The notes under the pieces were generated by a model that saw nothing but the letters and a program-made list of their open reading frames with translations, searched no databases and was not told where the DNA came from. Positions 27,377 to 34,862 of a stretch of DNA of 44,529 nt are shown in pieces; the stretch's first letter is position 1, and each line of letters starts with the position of its first letter. Both the position numbers and the translations under genes were made by a program. This stretch comes from Dehalococcoidia bacterium (GTDB lineage Bacteria > Chloroflexota > Dehalococcoidia > GIF9 > AB-539-J10): the NCBI GenBank assembly GCA_016933195.1, contig JAFGBN010000098.1, positions 1 to 44,529 of the forward strand. The letters are read 5' to 3'.

Positions 27377-27802
27377 CTAACTCGCTAATTTCGCTGGTTT
27401 CTTGGCACCATACTGGCTGCGACCTTGTTTCCGGTCAGTTACCCCTTCAGTATCTAAGGTACCACGAATAATGTGGTAGCGAATTCCAGGGACATCCTTG
27501 ACCCTGCCACCACGAATTAAGACTACCGAATGTTCCTGCAAATTATGTCCTTCGCCAGGAATATAAGCATTCACTTCCATGCCATTTGTTAACCTTACAC
27601 GAGCAACTTTACGCAATGCCGAGTTCGGCTTCTTGGGGGTAGCAGTCTTAACTTGAATGCAAACACCTCTCTTCTGAGGTGCCCCATGGGTCCATTTGGT
27701 TTTGGCTTTCATGGCATTATAAAGGAGATGCAATGCCGGGGACTTAGTTCGTTTTTTAGGCTTCTGCCGCCCCTTACGAATAAGTTGATTAATTGTTGGC
27801 AC
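27377..27802 (-). CDS. rpsL: 30S ribosomal protein uS12
   Basis: A 141-aa decoding-site protein. It starts with GTG behind [43 protein letters not shown] and [23 protein letters not shown] are diagnostic. The Lys residues associated with streptomycin resistance lie in TPKKPNSAL and are wild-type. It is the first gene of the long ribosomal cluster. Confidence 0.97.
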   Translation of the reverse strand: MPTINQLIRKGRQKPKKRTKSPALHLLYNAMKAKTKWTHGAPQKRGVCIQVKTATPKKPNSALRKVARVRLTNGMEVNAYIPGEGHNLQEHSVVLIRGGRVKDVPGIRYHIIRGTLDTEGVTDRKQGRSQYGAKKPAKLAS

Positions 27803-27949
27803 TTCTATACTCCTTCCCCTATTTTAGGCAATTTAAAAAGCCGCCTGGTCATATGCCGATCTACTCATTATGAGAATTTCGCTCGGCTTCAGCCAGCCGA
27901 CTTTCCTAACTCTCTAAACTTTTTACTTTCTAGTAGATACCAAAATAAC

Positions 27950-27978
27950 AAAGTAGCATAAAGAAATAAAAATGTCAA
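27950..27978 (-). promoter_or_regulatory. Predicted sigma70-type promoter for the ribosomal cluster
   Basis: On the minus strand, TTGACA (27978-27973) is followed 17 bases later by TACTTT (27955-27950). The -35 box is perfect; the -10 box matches only three of six. The leader to rpsL would be about 140 bases and contains a TCGGCT/AGCCGA hairpin. It is the only good candidate upstream of rpsL. Confidence 0.5.
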
Positions 27979-27980
27979 TT

Positions 27981-28011
27981 AGCTATGGGCTCACTATATC
28001 ATAGCTTTTTT
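27981..28011. terminator. Hairpin between the Smr gene and the rpsL promoter
   Basis: AGCTATG and CATAGCT form a seven-base-pair stem with a 12-base loop. A run of six T follows on the plus strand and six A precede it on the minus strand. It directly follows the Smr stop codon (minus strand), so it probably ends the tilS-Smr transcript, although the U-run is better placed for plus-strand transcripts. Confidence 0.5.
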
Positions 28012-28269
28012 CTAACGACTAGCAAACTCAACTATGGTAACGCCATAGTCCCCTTCACCATAGCCGCCAAGGCGGTAAGATTTAACCAAAGGGTGCTTGG
28101 CTAATGCTTCTTGCACTGCCTGACGCAGTACTCCTATTCCCTTACCATGGACAATACGCACACAGGGCAAGCCAGCCATAAAAGCATCGTTAAGGTATTG
28201 GTCAAGTCTGAATAAGGCTTCATCAACCGTGAGATGGCGTAACCTCAATTCTCTATCCACTGCTTTCAT
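28012..28269 (-). CDS. Stand-alone Smr domain protein
   Basis: An 85-aa protein consisting of one Smr (MutS2 C-terminal) domain. LRHLTVDEALFRLDQYLNDAF, VRIVHGKGIGVLRQAVQEAL and the terminal YGEGDYGVTIVEF are the family blocks, including the HGKGxG loop. Smr domains are nucleases or RNA/DNA-binding modules. The family consensus begins LDLHG where this reads LRLRHLT, so the first motif is changed. Its ATG overlaps the tilS stop (ATGA). Whether it cleaves nucleic acid cannot be told from sequence. Confidence 0.85.
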   Translation of the reverse strand: MKAVDRELRLRHLTVDEALFRLDQYLNDAFMAGLPCVRIVHGKGIGVLRQAVQEALAKHPLVKSYRLGGYGEGDYGVTIVEFASR

Positions 28270-29816
28270 GGTGACTTTATAAACTCCAAGTGCAGAACCT
28301 CTTTAGTAGTTACAGTGACCTTAACTCTATCATCGATACGCCAGCCCACTACCCAGATTATTTGTTGAGGAGAGCAAACTATGGGAATATGCTTCCGCCA
28401 CGAGAGGTGTATTTTGGCATCAACCATAAAGTCCTGAAGCTTTTTAGGCATATTCATGCCCAGAGGCTGGAATCTGTCCCCTGGCTGGCGCTGGCGGACA
28501 AGTAATTCGGTTCCTGTTTTGTGCAAATCGAGTTCGGCAACAAAATCCCTGCCCTTTTGTTGAGATTGCTTTGCTGTGCTTGCAATGACAGGGAGGTTTC
28601 GTTCTTGCATAATGCTGGATATAACCCGCCAGCCGGGCAAAACAGTGTTACCTGGGATATTGAGGGGAAACTCACCTTGCAGCGGAGAAAGTGAGACCCA
28701 CTCAACACTGCCCCTTATCTGATGGGGGACAATTAAGTGGGGAGACCCTCGGTTTTCCCGCCCTTTATTTGGCGAGAGGCGTGAGGGCACAACAACAATC
28801 TCATTATACTCACTCCAGCAAACAAGGCCATGGGGCAGGGAAGTCTTTTTGCCCACAGGCTTGTCCAGCAAACCCCTTACTGCCTCGATGTGGCTTGCCT
28901 CAATATCCTGAGTGTCTCCTACCAGTTTATCTATGGCTAACCTTACTATCTGTCTTTGCAAAGCTATAGGCAAGGCGCGAGCCTTCCTCTTATTGAGATG
29001 GATAGCGTTTTCTTCTTGCTTGGCCACTTCACTCCATAACTGAAGAGCTTGCTGTTCAATGAAAGAGCTATCATCCCGGGCGATTTTAGCTAAACGAAGC
29101 AGCGCTTGGTCTATCGAGGGGTTATATCCTCTAAGCAGCGGCAGAAGCTCGAGGCGGAGGCGATTTCGAAAAAAAATTAATGAGAGGTTGGAGGAATCAC
29201 TTCGTGGCTCAAGCTGTTGTTCTTGACAGTAATTCAATGTTTCCTCTCTGGTGGTATCAAGAAGAGGCCTTATTACGGATAGATTGCTTCGCTTCGCTTG
29301 CGATGACGTTCCCTCTTTGCCATATACCATAGGTGAGTAAGGCTCAAGGCCACGTAGCCCAGAGGTCCCTGTTCCCCGCAGTATATGCATCAAGATGGTT
29401 TCTACTTGGTCATCCTTGGTATGGCCTATGGCTACTCGATTGGCTCCTATGTCATTTGCTACCCGGGCGAGAAAATTATAGCGTAGTCCTCTGGCTGCCT
29501 CCTCAATAGAGCAATTCCTTTGAGCCTTGTAGCTAGCCACATCTTGTTTATCAATAGTGATGGCTATGCTCAGCCTGTCAGCTAGATTAGCCACATAGCT
29601 GGCGTCTGCTTGAGATTCAGCGCCTCGAAGCTGATGGTTTAGATGGGCTACATGAAGGTTTATACCCAATCTCCTTTGACACCTTGCCAGGACGTGAAGC
29701 AAGCATACTGAGTCAGCACCACCTGATACCCCAGCAAGCACCGTCTCTCCAGGTGGAATCAGGCTGTGCTGCTGAATGAAATCCAGGATTCTTGACTCAA
29801 GCCTAATCTTTTTCAT
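28266..29816 (-). CDS. tilS: tRNA(Ile) lysidine synthetase
   Basis: Modifies C34 of the AUA-reading tRNA(Ile) to lysidine, an essential step. The PP-loop is VLAGVSGGADSVCLLH (residues 27-42), followed by HLNHQLRGAESQAD and VAIGHTKDDQVETILMHILRGTG. The TilS C-terminal domain has VRQRQPGDRFQPLGM. At 516 aa it is longer than most relatives (about 430-470). Part of the surplus matches two short dispersed repeats read in frame: one gives the QAKRSNLSVI region near residue 180, the other VIASTAKQSQQKG near residue 410. Both lie in linkers, which fits insertion without loss of function. Confidence 0.94.
   Translation of the reverse strand: MKKIRLESRILDFIQQHSLIPPGETVLAGVSGGADSVCLLHVLARCQRRLGINLHVAHLNHQLRGAESQADASYVANLADRLSIAITIDKQDVASYKAQRNCSIEEAARGLRYNFLARVANDIGANRVAIGHTKDDQVETILMHILRGTGTSGLRGLEPYSPMVYGKEGTSSQAKRSNLSVIRPLLDTTREETLNYCQEQQLEPRSDSSNLSLIFFRNRLRLELLPLLRGYNPSIDQALLRLAKIARDDSSFIEQQALQLWSEVAKQEENAIHLNKRKARALPIALQRQIVRLAIDKLVGDTQDIEASHIEAVRGLLDKPVGKKTSLPHGLVCWSEYNEIVVVPSRLSPNKGRENRGSPHLIVPHQIRGSVEWVSLSPLQGEFPLNIPGNTVLPGWRVISSIMQERNLPVIASTAKQSQQKGRDFVAELDLHKTGTELLVRQRQPGDRFQPLGMNMPKKLQDFMVDAKIHLSWRKHIPIVCSPQQIIWVVGWRIDDRVKVTVTTKEVLHLEFIKSP
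28560..28592. repeat. Dispersed CATTGC-type repeat inside tilS
   Basis: TTGAGATTGCTTTGCTGTGC followed by TTGCAATGACAGG is a short dispersed element of the kind whose core reads, on the other strand, TGTCATTGCAAG...AAGCAATCTC. It is open in the tilS frame and encodes VIASTAKQS. Related copies lie at 29281, 29817-29920 and 30541. Confidence 0.65.
29281..29308. repeat. Dispersed CATTGC-type repeat inside tilS (second copy)
   Basis: AGATTGCTTCGCTTCGCTTG continues with CGATGACG. This is the cleanest copy of the family and is read in frame through tilS as SSQAKRSNL. It lies in the linker between the catalytic and C-terminal parts. Confidence 0.7.
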
Positions 29817-29920
29817 AGAGATTGCTTTGTCCCTCCGCCCCGGATTCTTTATCGCTCCACTCTTCAGAATGACAGTAAGCGAAAGGCTCAGAGCTTTGGC
29901 TCATCCTCGCAATGACATTG
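29817..29920. repeat. Repeat cluster between tilS and the histidine phosphatase gene
   Basis: The stretch contains AGAGATTGCTTTG at one end, a GGATTCTTTATCGCTCC...CAGAATGACAG block in the middle, and CTCGCAATGACATTG at the other end. These look like two related dispersed elements placed end to end. The right one supplies the last codons (HCEDEPKL) of the phosphatase gene. Confidence 0.55.
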
Positions 29921-30517
29921 ATGAGGGATGTTGTTAAATGCCACCAGCCGAGTTCCATAACCCCCGAATTCAAGGATGCTTACCCCGCCAGTATCTAGCC
30001 TTAGCTTGGTAATGTATTTCAATGGTAAATCTAAAGCTTTAAAGATGATAGTTAAGGTAACAAAGTAATGGCTAACCACCGCTACTGTTTCGTTGTTATG
30101 CTCTGCTAGCAAGCGTTCAACAATTTTCCAGGACCTTTGTTGCACATCAACAAAACTTTCCCCTTTGGGCAATTTCTCTTTGCCTGCATCTTGCCACCAT
30201 TGCATCAAAAATTGACTGAAAGTGGTCGTCAGGTTGGAAACGCCAAAGCCCTCCAATTCGCCGACTTCTATCTCCCTAAGCTCATCATCAATCTCCACAG
30301 GTAATTGATGGTGATTGGCTATGGCCTTGGCAGTAGCCATAGCTCGTTTTAAAGGGCTGGAGATTATGGCAGCGATATTCTCATTCTTCAAGAACGAAGC
30401 TAATCTTTGGGCTTGCCTTAACCCCGTATCATTTAATTCAATATCGCTACTGCCTCCCTGAATACGTCTTTCCTTGTTCCAGTGAGTCTCTCCGTGTCTA
30501 ACTAAAATAAGCTTCAA
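29888..30517 (-). CDS. Histidine phosphatase (phosphoglycerate mutase-like) family protein
   Basis: A 209-aa enzyme. LILVRHGETHWNKERRIQG holds the phospho-accepting His8, SSPLKRAMATAKAI follows, EIEVGELEG carries the acid/base Glu, and VVSHYFVTLTII carries the second His. The start is a TTG with AAGGAGATG upstream. The substrate cannot be assigned; the family includes alpha-ribazole phosphatase (CobC), sugar phosphatases and cofactor-dependent mutases. A mutase is less likely at this length. The last eight residues come from a dispersed repeat and are probably not part of the fold. Confidence 0.85.
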   Translation of the reverse strand: MKLILVRHGETHWNKERRIQGGSSDIELNDTGLRQAQRLASFLKNENIAAIISSPLKRAMATAKAIANHHQLPVEIDDELREIEVGELEGFGVSNLTTTFSQFLMQWWQDAGKEKLPKGESFVDVQQRSWKIVERLLAEHNNETVAVVSHYFVTLTIIFKALDLPLKYITKLRLDTGGVSILEFGGYGTRLVAFNNIPHQCHCEDEPKL

Positions 30518-30534
30518 GAATTCATCTCCTTAGG

Positions 30535-31698
30535 TTACTTTATTGCTACTTCGCTGACTTCATCCTGGCTTGCAATGACAGGGTAGTCGCGAGCTAACCC
30601 CACTCGCTCGTCGTAGGGAGGATGGTCATAAAACAAAAACTTTGCCCACCTGCTGGGTTTAGCTTCAGATAAGTTCTGGTTAGTTAGCTTGGCCATCAGA
30701 CTTATAAAGGCTTGCGGATTATTGCTCAGCTCCAGTGCGAACTTATCTGCCGCTAGTTCAATACGACGATTATACCAATTGAGCAATGGTTGGGATAGCA
30801 AGATGAGCACAGCTAGAACTAGGATTAGCCAGGGGAGAGCAGCCAAATCACTTATTCCCTGAAAGGAAAATAACACTACTCCTGTTTTAAGAGCGAGATT
30901 GGCTAGGTAAAATGCCAGCAAAAAAGCGATTGCCTGGATTGCCATGAGTTTGGCGATATCATGGTGGAGGTGATGGCCTAGCTCATGGGCTAGAGTTACC
31001 TCTATCTCGTCGGGTGAATATTCCTGCAGTAAGGTGTCACTGAAGATAATGCGCCTGGATTTGCCCCAGCCGCATAGCATGGCGTTAGCTGTGGTGAACT
31101 TGCTACTTAAATTCATAGTGAGCACATTTTTAATGTTAACTCTAGCCCGCTTGCTTAGATTTAGCAATCTCTCTTTAAGCTCCCCTTCCTCTAGAGGGTT
31201 CAACTTGAAAAATAAAGGCATAAGGAGTGTAGGATTTATCCAGGTAAGGAACAGGCTGAGCAAAATCACAATCAAGGCTGATATTAACCACCATAGTGTT
31301 GGAAGATATCCCATAAGCCCGTAGACAGCTATGATTAGGCATAAGCCGAGCGATAGAAACAGCGCTAAGGCTTTAGCCTTGTCTCTCAGCCAGCCTGCTA
31401 GTGCCTGGGCTGACAGACCGTAACGATGCAGCAATGTAAAATCATAATAGTAATCTAGCGGCGCTATTATCACTCCATAGCCCATTGCCAGAATCAATAA
31501 GTATAAAGCTGCTCTCCATGGTAAGGGGAAGGGCAATAGAGTAGCTAGCTTAGCCGATGCACCAGTGAAAAGGAAGACTAACAGCAAAATGAGGCTTATT
31601 CCGAGTTCCAGAAAGGACCCCCGCCGCGATAATCTACTATATTCTCTGGCTTTTCGTTGACGTGCTGGGTCCAGGGTGATATCTGCTAAGGTCGTCAT
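30535..31698 (-). CDS. M48-family membrane zinc metalloprotease (Ste24/HtpX-like)
   Basis: A 387-aa integral membrane peptidase. Residues 30-160 contain several hydrophobic helices. The zinc site is HELGHH at 238-243, and RRIELAADKFAL supplies the third ligand Glu. LHRYGLSAQALAGWLRDKAKA and TANAMLCGWGKSRRIIFSDTLL are typical of Ste24-type CAAX protease homologues. Bacterial members help in membrane protein quality control or peptide processing. The C-terminal tail YPVIASQDEVSEVAIK derives in part from a dispersed repeat, so the native end was probably a few residues earlier. Confidence 0.9.
   Translation of the reverse strand: MTTLADITLDPARQRKAREYSRLSRRGSFLELGISLILLLVFLFTGASAKLATLLPFPLPWRAALYLLILAMGYGVIIAPLDYYYDFTLLHRYGLSAQALAGWLRDKAKALALFLSLGLCLIIAVYGLMGYLPTLWWLISALIVILLSLFLTWINPTLLMPLFFKLNPLEEGELKERLLNLSKRARVNIKNVLTMNLSSKFTTANAMLCGWGKSRRIIFSDTLLQEYSPDEIEVTLAHELGHHLHHDIAKLMAIQAIAFLLAFYLANLALKTGVVLFSFQGISDLAALPWLILVLAVLILLSQPLLNWYNRRIELAADKFALELSNNPQAFISLMAKLTNQNLSEAKPSRWAKFLFYDHPPYDERVGLARDYPVIASQDEVSEVAIK
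30541..30582. repeat. Dispersed CATTGC-type repeat at the 3' end of the M48 gene
   Basis: TATTGCTACTTCGCTGACTT and, further on, GGCTTGCAATGACAGGGTAG match the other copies at both ends with a diverged middle. It supplies the last codons and the stop of the M48 peptidase gene. Confidence 0.55.
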
Positions 31699-31725
31699 GC
31701 AGTGGCCAAATCTAGGGCGCAGGTG

Positions 31726-32991
31726 CTATGTAGCCTTCTCCCTGGTGACTACAACCATCTCTATTTTCATTCCGCGCATTTCGGTTATGACAAATTTCAG
31801 ATTCTTATATTTCAATTGTTCCCCCTGCTTCGGTATGCGACCCAGATGACTAAGGATAAAACCAGCCACCGTCTCGTAATCATCTAAAGGTAGCCCCAGC
31901 CCCAGTTCCTCGTTAGCTTCTTCAATTCGAAATCCACCATCAAGTTGGAAAGTACTATCACCGGTCACCACAAAATCCTTGTCCTCGCCAATCAGCTCAT
32001 CCCTGATATCGCCCATAATCTCCTCGGTTAACAACCCCAAGGTGACCATTCCGGCTATGCCTCCGAACTCATCCACAACGATTGCCATGCGATAGCCACC
32101 ATCCCTCATTTCGGCGAGAAGTTCTCCTAAATGCTTGCTTTCGGGTATAAAATAGGCGCTGCGCACTAAATCATCGATGACAGTTCTCTTACTGGCAGAA
32201 TCATCAGCCAGCTTCATCAGAACATCCTTGGCAGACAAGATGCCCACCACGTTATCAGTATTATCTTTGTACACGGGGAAACGGCTGTAAGGCTTCTGAG
32301 TATAAATATCCAGAAAATCGTTTACCTTAGTCCCCTGAGCTACCCAGACAATTTCAGTCCTGGGAATCATTACCTTGCTTACGGGTCGGTCGGTAAACTC
32401 GAAGACTTTGTGCAACATCTCTGCCTCATTCTCCTCTACCACCCCTTCAACCTCACCAGCATTTATCGCAGAGCGTATTTCACCCTCACTTACCAACCTG
32501 TCATCTTCCTCGGGCCGGGCTATCATTCTACTGAATCCCAAACCAATGCGACCCAGCGCCAGGACAAATGGGTAAAGACACCACTCCATTACCCTCAAGG
32601 GGGTAATATAAAGCAGAGATAACCGCTGAGCATGATGCACCGCCAGAGTCTTGGGGATAAGCTCACCAAAAACTAGAACCAGCGCCGTCACCCCGATGGT
32701 AGCTATGATTGGCCCCCATGGCAGGCCCAGTATTGCTACTGCCATGATAGTGCCCAATGTAGCCGCAGCGATATTCACCAGGTTATTACCCAGTAGAACG
32801 GTGGCTAAGAATCTCTCCGGTTTCTCAGATGCTTTAGCTAGCTGCTTGGCTCCCTTAACGCCGCTCTCTACAAGATACCTTATGCGGAGTTTAGGCAGGG
32901 CAATAAAGGCTGACTCAGCACTGGAGAAGAAAGCTGAAAGCGCTAAGCAGACCAGCAAGGCCAATAAAAGCCAACTATCGGCGTCGTCCAC
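31726..32991 (-). CDS. CNNM/CorC-type membrane protein with CBS domains
   Basis: A 421-aa protein with a DUF21 transmembrane domain (about residues 8-180, including FFSSAESAFIALPKLR and GELIPKTLAVHHAQ), a CBS pair (about 200-320, with VMIPRTEIVWV and VVGILSAKDVLM) and a C-terminal CorC/HlyC domain (FQLDGGFRIEEANEELG). This is the family annotated as hemolysin C; its better-supported role is magnesium/divalent-cation transport or its control. The GTG start is 85 bases below a good sigma70 promoter. Confidence 0.92.
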   Translation of the reverse strand: MDDADSWLLLALLVCLALSAFFSSAESAFIALPKLRIRYLVESGVKGAKQLAKASEKPERFLATVLLGNNLVNIAAATLGTIMAVAILGLPWGPIIATIGVTALVLVFGELIPKTLAVHHAQRLSLLYITPLRVMEWCLYPFVLALGRIGLGFSRMIARPEEDDRLVSEGEIRSAINAGEVEGVVEENEAEMLHKVFEFTDRPVSKVMIPRTEIVWVAQGTKVNDFLDIYTQKPYSRFPVYKDNTDNVVGILSAKDVLMKLADDSASKRTVIDDLVRSAYFIPESKHLGELLAEMRDGGYRMAIVVDEFGGIAGMVTLGLLTEEIMGDIRDELIGEDKDFVVTGDSTFQLDGGFRIEEANEELGLGLPLDDYETVAGFILSHLGRIPKQGEQLKYKNLKFVITEMRGMKIEMVVVTREKAT

Positions 32992-33082
32992 CTACCACCA
33001 CCCCCTAAACCCATCCTGTAAGAAAACTGATGATGTTATCCAAATAAGTTTTCATGCTAAAGGTATAATATTTGCTAGAATT

Positions 33083-33111
33083 ATAATAGCATTGACCTGC
33101 AGGCTTGTCAA
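33083..33111 (-). promoter_or_regulatory. Sigma70-type promoter for the CNNM/CorC gene
   Basis: On the minus strand a perfect TTGACA (33111-33106), a 17-base spacer, and TATTAT (33088-33083) lie about 92 bases before the GTG start. TATAAT also overlaps three bases further on. It is the best promoter-like sequence in the window. Confidence 0.65.
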
Positions 33112-33261
33112 AAGGCTTACAGCCCCGCTCACATTTAGTGGTGTTTGTTACGGGGGTGTCCTGCCCTCGGTGTAATATCCCACAATTATGTATCTACTAT
33201 CACGCTGAGAAGGGGTATAATAGAGATAGTCACTAAACCAGTCTTGGGAGGAGGTGATGAA

Positions 33262-33456
33262 ATGCCCACATACGAGTTTTGGTGTCCAAAGTGTGGTAAG
33301 GAGTTTGAGGTCAAAAGACCGATAGCTGATTTCGACAAACCTGCTCTGTGTCCCGATTGTGACACCCAGGGAGAGAAATTGGTGTCAACTTTTGCCTCAA
33401 AAACTGGCGACTCCTTGCAAGTGCCGGCAAAGACACCTTTCAGAATGAAAGGATGA
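33262..33456 (+). CDS. FmdB-family zinc-ribbon protein
   Basis: A 64-aa protein. The track starts 39 codons early; AGGAGGTGATGAA precedes the ATG at 33262, which gives the canonical MPTYEFWCPKCGKEFE. Two Cys pairs (CPKC and CPDC) make the zinc ribbon, and SKTGDSLQV lies near the end. FmdB proteins are small putative regulators; the function is not established. A TATAAT sits at 33216 but without a matching -35. Confidence 0.9.
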   Translation: MPTYEFWCPKCGKEFEVKRPIADFDKPALCPDCDTQGEKLVSTFASKTGDSLQVPAKTPFRMKG

Positions 33457-33610
33457 ACAGCAAATCCCCAAAATGGCAGCACCCGGGTGGTAAGCTTCGG
33501 GAACTGGGCGCAGAAGCATGGTGCGATACTGGGTTCCTTTGCATCCTCGACTCCAAAGTTCGCCAGCGCCTCCTCCACCAACTCTGGCAAGCAGTTATGG
33601 GATGAAAATA

Positions 33611-33664
33611 ATGTGGATAAAGCCAGAGATGAATTATAAGAAAATTAAATGTAACTGCGGATGA
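33611..33664 (+). repeat. KP/CxC mini-ORF repeat, copy A
   Basis: The copy can be read as a 17-codon ORF, MWIKPEMNYKKIKCNCG, ending in TGA; an ATG three codons upstream is in frame. It aligns without gaps to the ORFs at 34595 and 35926. No good Shine-Dalgarno is visible. It could be a peptide gene, the tail of a lost gene, or a non-coding repeat. Confidence 0.45.
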
Positions 33665-33739
33665 TAAAACTAACTCCGTAACATCGCCAGATTGGACTTG
33701 ACAAAATTAGTATTTGTGTTAAATTTACTGTAATGAATG

Positions 33740-33765
33740 ACTCCTGCTGTTCCCACAACAGGAGT
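33740..33765. terminator. Hairpin downstream of the NYN gene
   Basis: ACTCCTGCTGT and ACAACAGGAGT pair over eleven positions with one C-A mismatch and a four-base loop TCCC. It lies between the FmdB and NYN genes and may act on either transcript. It has no clear U-run. Confidence 0.5.
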
Positions 33766-33810
33766 TATTGAATTCCCTTTGTTGTGCTGCCGATAAGGGG
33801 AACTGAAATC

Positions 33811-33838
33811 ACAAGCCCCGCTTTAAAGCGGGGCTTGT
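33811..33838. terminator. Perfect 28-base GC-rich palindrome at the 3' end of the NYN gene
   Basis: ACAAGCCCCGCTTT is followed directly by its exact reverse complement. The stop codon of the NYN gene lies at its centre. The stem is strong enough to serve as a bidirectional terminator between the convergent FmdB and NYN genes, with TTGTTCTTCT or TTGTGATTT after it. Confidence 0.65.
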
Positions 33839-34422
33839 TCTTCTAAAGGCGTTTCAAACAGGCAGTCCGTAAGATATTCCTCTGTTAAGGGAATCCGCTT
33901 GTCCGCTGCTTCCCTGAGCGTCTTCGCCCAGCTTTTCCCAGGCACACACGCATTCTCTACTTTTTTGTTCGTCTGTTCACGAATATAGTCAACCGCTTCT
34001 GCCAAGTCGCTATCACCAGAGACCAGAATAGCAGTATCATAAGCACCTCTCACTGCCAGCGTAACCATGTCCACTGCGATTCGCGCATCCACGCCCTTCT
34101 GCGTATAATCATTATACTCAAATGATTCCTTGCATTTGGGGCATTCGACTGTATGTCTCCTGGGCACGATTCTTCCACGCCGAATCTGGAGATTTTCAAC
34201 CCAGCCCAACTTGTCAAGAAATCGCTGGTGCGCCTTGCCCATGGATGAGTTAGGGCGAGGACTGGGAGTAGTGTAATAATAGGCCCGCACCAGGTGGCGC
34301 TCTGCAACCAGCTTCTTAACCAAGCTATCTATATTTACAGATTTCTGCAGATTGAGTCCAAATTTTACCCCAGCATAAAGATTCCCACCATCTATGAATA
34401 CCATAACACGCTCGTTCTCCAC
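33823..34422 (-). CDS. NYN-domain (LabA/DUF88-like) putative ribonuclease
   Basis: A 199-aa PIN-like nuclease. The acidic active-site residues are in VMVFIDGGNLYAG (Asp11), KGVDARIAVDMV (Asp112, Asp118) and VSGDSDLAEAV (Asp137, Asp139). The inserted zinc-ribbon half CPKC (94-97) is characteristic of one LabA-like subgroup. Family members are single-strand RNA nucleases or regulators. It stands alone on the minus strand, divergent from the MBL-fold gene. The end lies inside a strong palindrome. Confidence 0.88.
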   Translation of the reverse strand: MENERVMVFIDGGNLYAGVKFGLNLQKSVNIDSLVKKLVAERHLVRAYYYTTPSPRPNSSMGKAHQRFLDKLGWVENLQIRRGRIVPRRHTVECPKCKESFEYNDYTQKGVDARIAVDMVTLAVRGAYDTAILVSGDSDLAEAVDYIREQTNKKVENACVPGKSWAKTLREAADKRIPLTEEYLTDCLFETPLEEQAPL

Positions 34423-34862
34423 AGTTTAAAACCTCCTGCTTGCTAATCTTAACCACACTTTTACATAAGGAAAAGCCACGAAAAGCCATCCTCCAACTGA
34501 TTCTACAACATTGTCCAGAGCAAAGATAGATACCGTAGGCAGAAACAGGCCTTTATACAACTGGGAATAGAGTCTCTGCAAGGAAACCCTAGCAATGAGG
34601 GCAAAGCCAAGGGTGGACTACGAGAAGATTAAATGTGACTGTGTGTGCTAAAATCTAGCGAGAAGGGTTTTTGCCAAATTGACGAAGAAGTTCTTCTATC
34701 AGGGCATCTTTTCCCTGTATAATCATGCTTCAACTCGGCGATAGCTTCCCCCCAAAGTGATTTGGCCCGGAAGTAGTCGAGCTTGCTTGCACGGACAGAG
34801 TGAATGCAGTCAGATTGCGCCGAATCCATGATTAGTATTAGTAGAAAGGACTCTTAGCAGCG
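34423..34862. other. Divergent intergenic region with KP/CxC repeat copy B
   Basis: The 440 bases separate the NYN gene from the MBL-fold gene. The repeat copy occupies about 34543-34655. A 66-aa minus-strand ORF (34629-34829) has no family features; a second frame within it reads DALIEELLRQFGKN, so the region may hold a decayed gene. No promoter is clear. Confidence 0.45.
34595..34651 (+). repeat. KP/CxC mini-ORF repeat, copy B
   Basis: The 18-codon ORF reads MRAKPRVDYEKIKCDCVC and ends in TAA. DNA similarity to copy C extends about 50 bases upstream, starting at GCCTTTATAC, but that part is interrupted by stops in frame. There is no evident ribosome-binding site. Confidence 0.5.

Larger units (their letters stand above)
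33457..33822. other. Intergenic region after the FmdB gene
   Basis: The 366 bases hold a 50-codon plus-strand ORF (33453-33605) whose ATG overlaps the FmdB stop (ATGA). It has no recognisable domain and I do not call it a gene. Copy A of the KP/CxC repeat follows, then two hairpins described separately. The 134-aa minus-strand ORF here runs through the FmdB gene and is a shadow. Confidence 0.5.

Noticed and set aside
33216-33221. TATAAT as an FmdB promoter
   Set aside because: The -10 box is perfect, but no sequence resembling TTGACA lies 16-18 bases upstream.
33186-33590. 134-aa minus-strand ORF over the FmdB gene
   Set aside because: The plus-strand FmdB gene has a strong SD and both zinc-binding Cys pairs; the minus-strand frame is its shadow.
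33453-33605. 50-codon plus-strand ORF coupled to FmdB by ATGA
   Set aside because: The coupling is suggestive, but there is no recognisable domain and no separate SD, so it was not called as a gene.
34629-34829. 66-aa minus-strand ORF in the NYN/MBL intergenic region
   Set aside because: No domain, no SD, and the most protein-like stretch is in another frame; at most it is a decayed gene.
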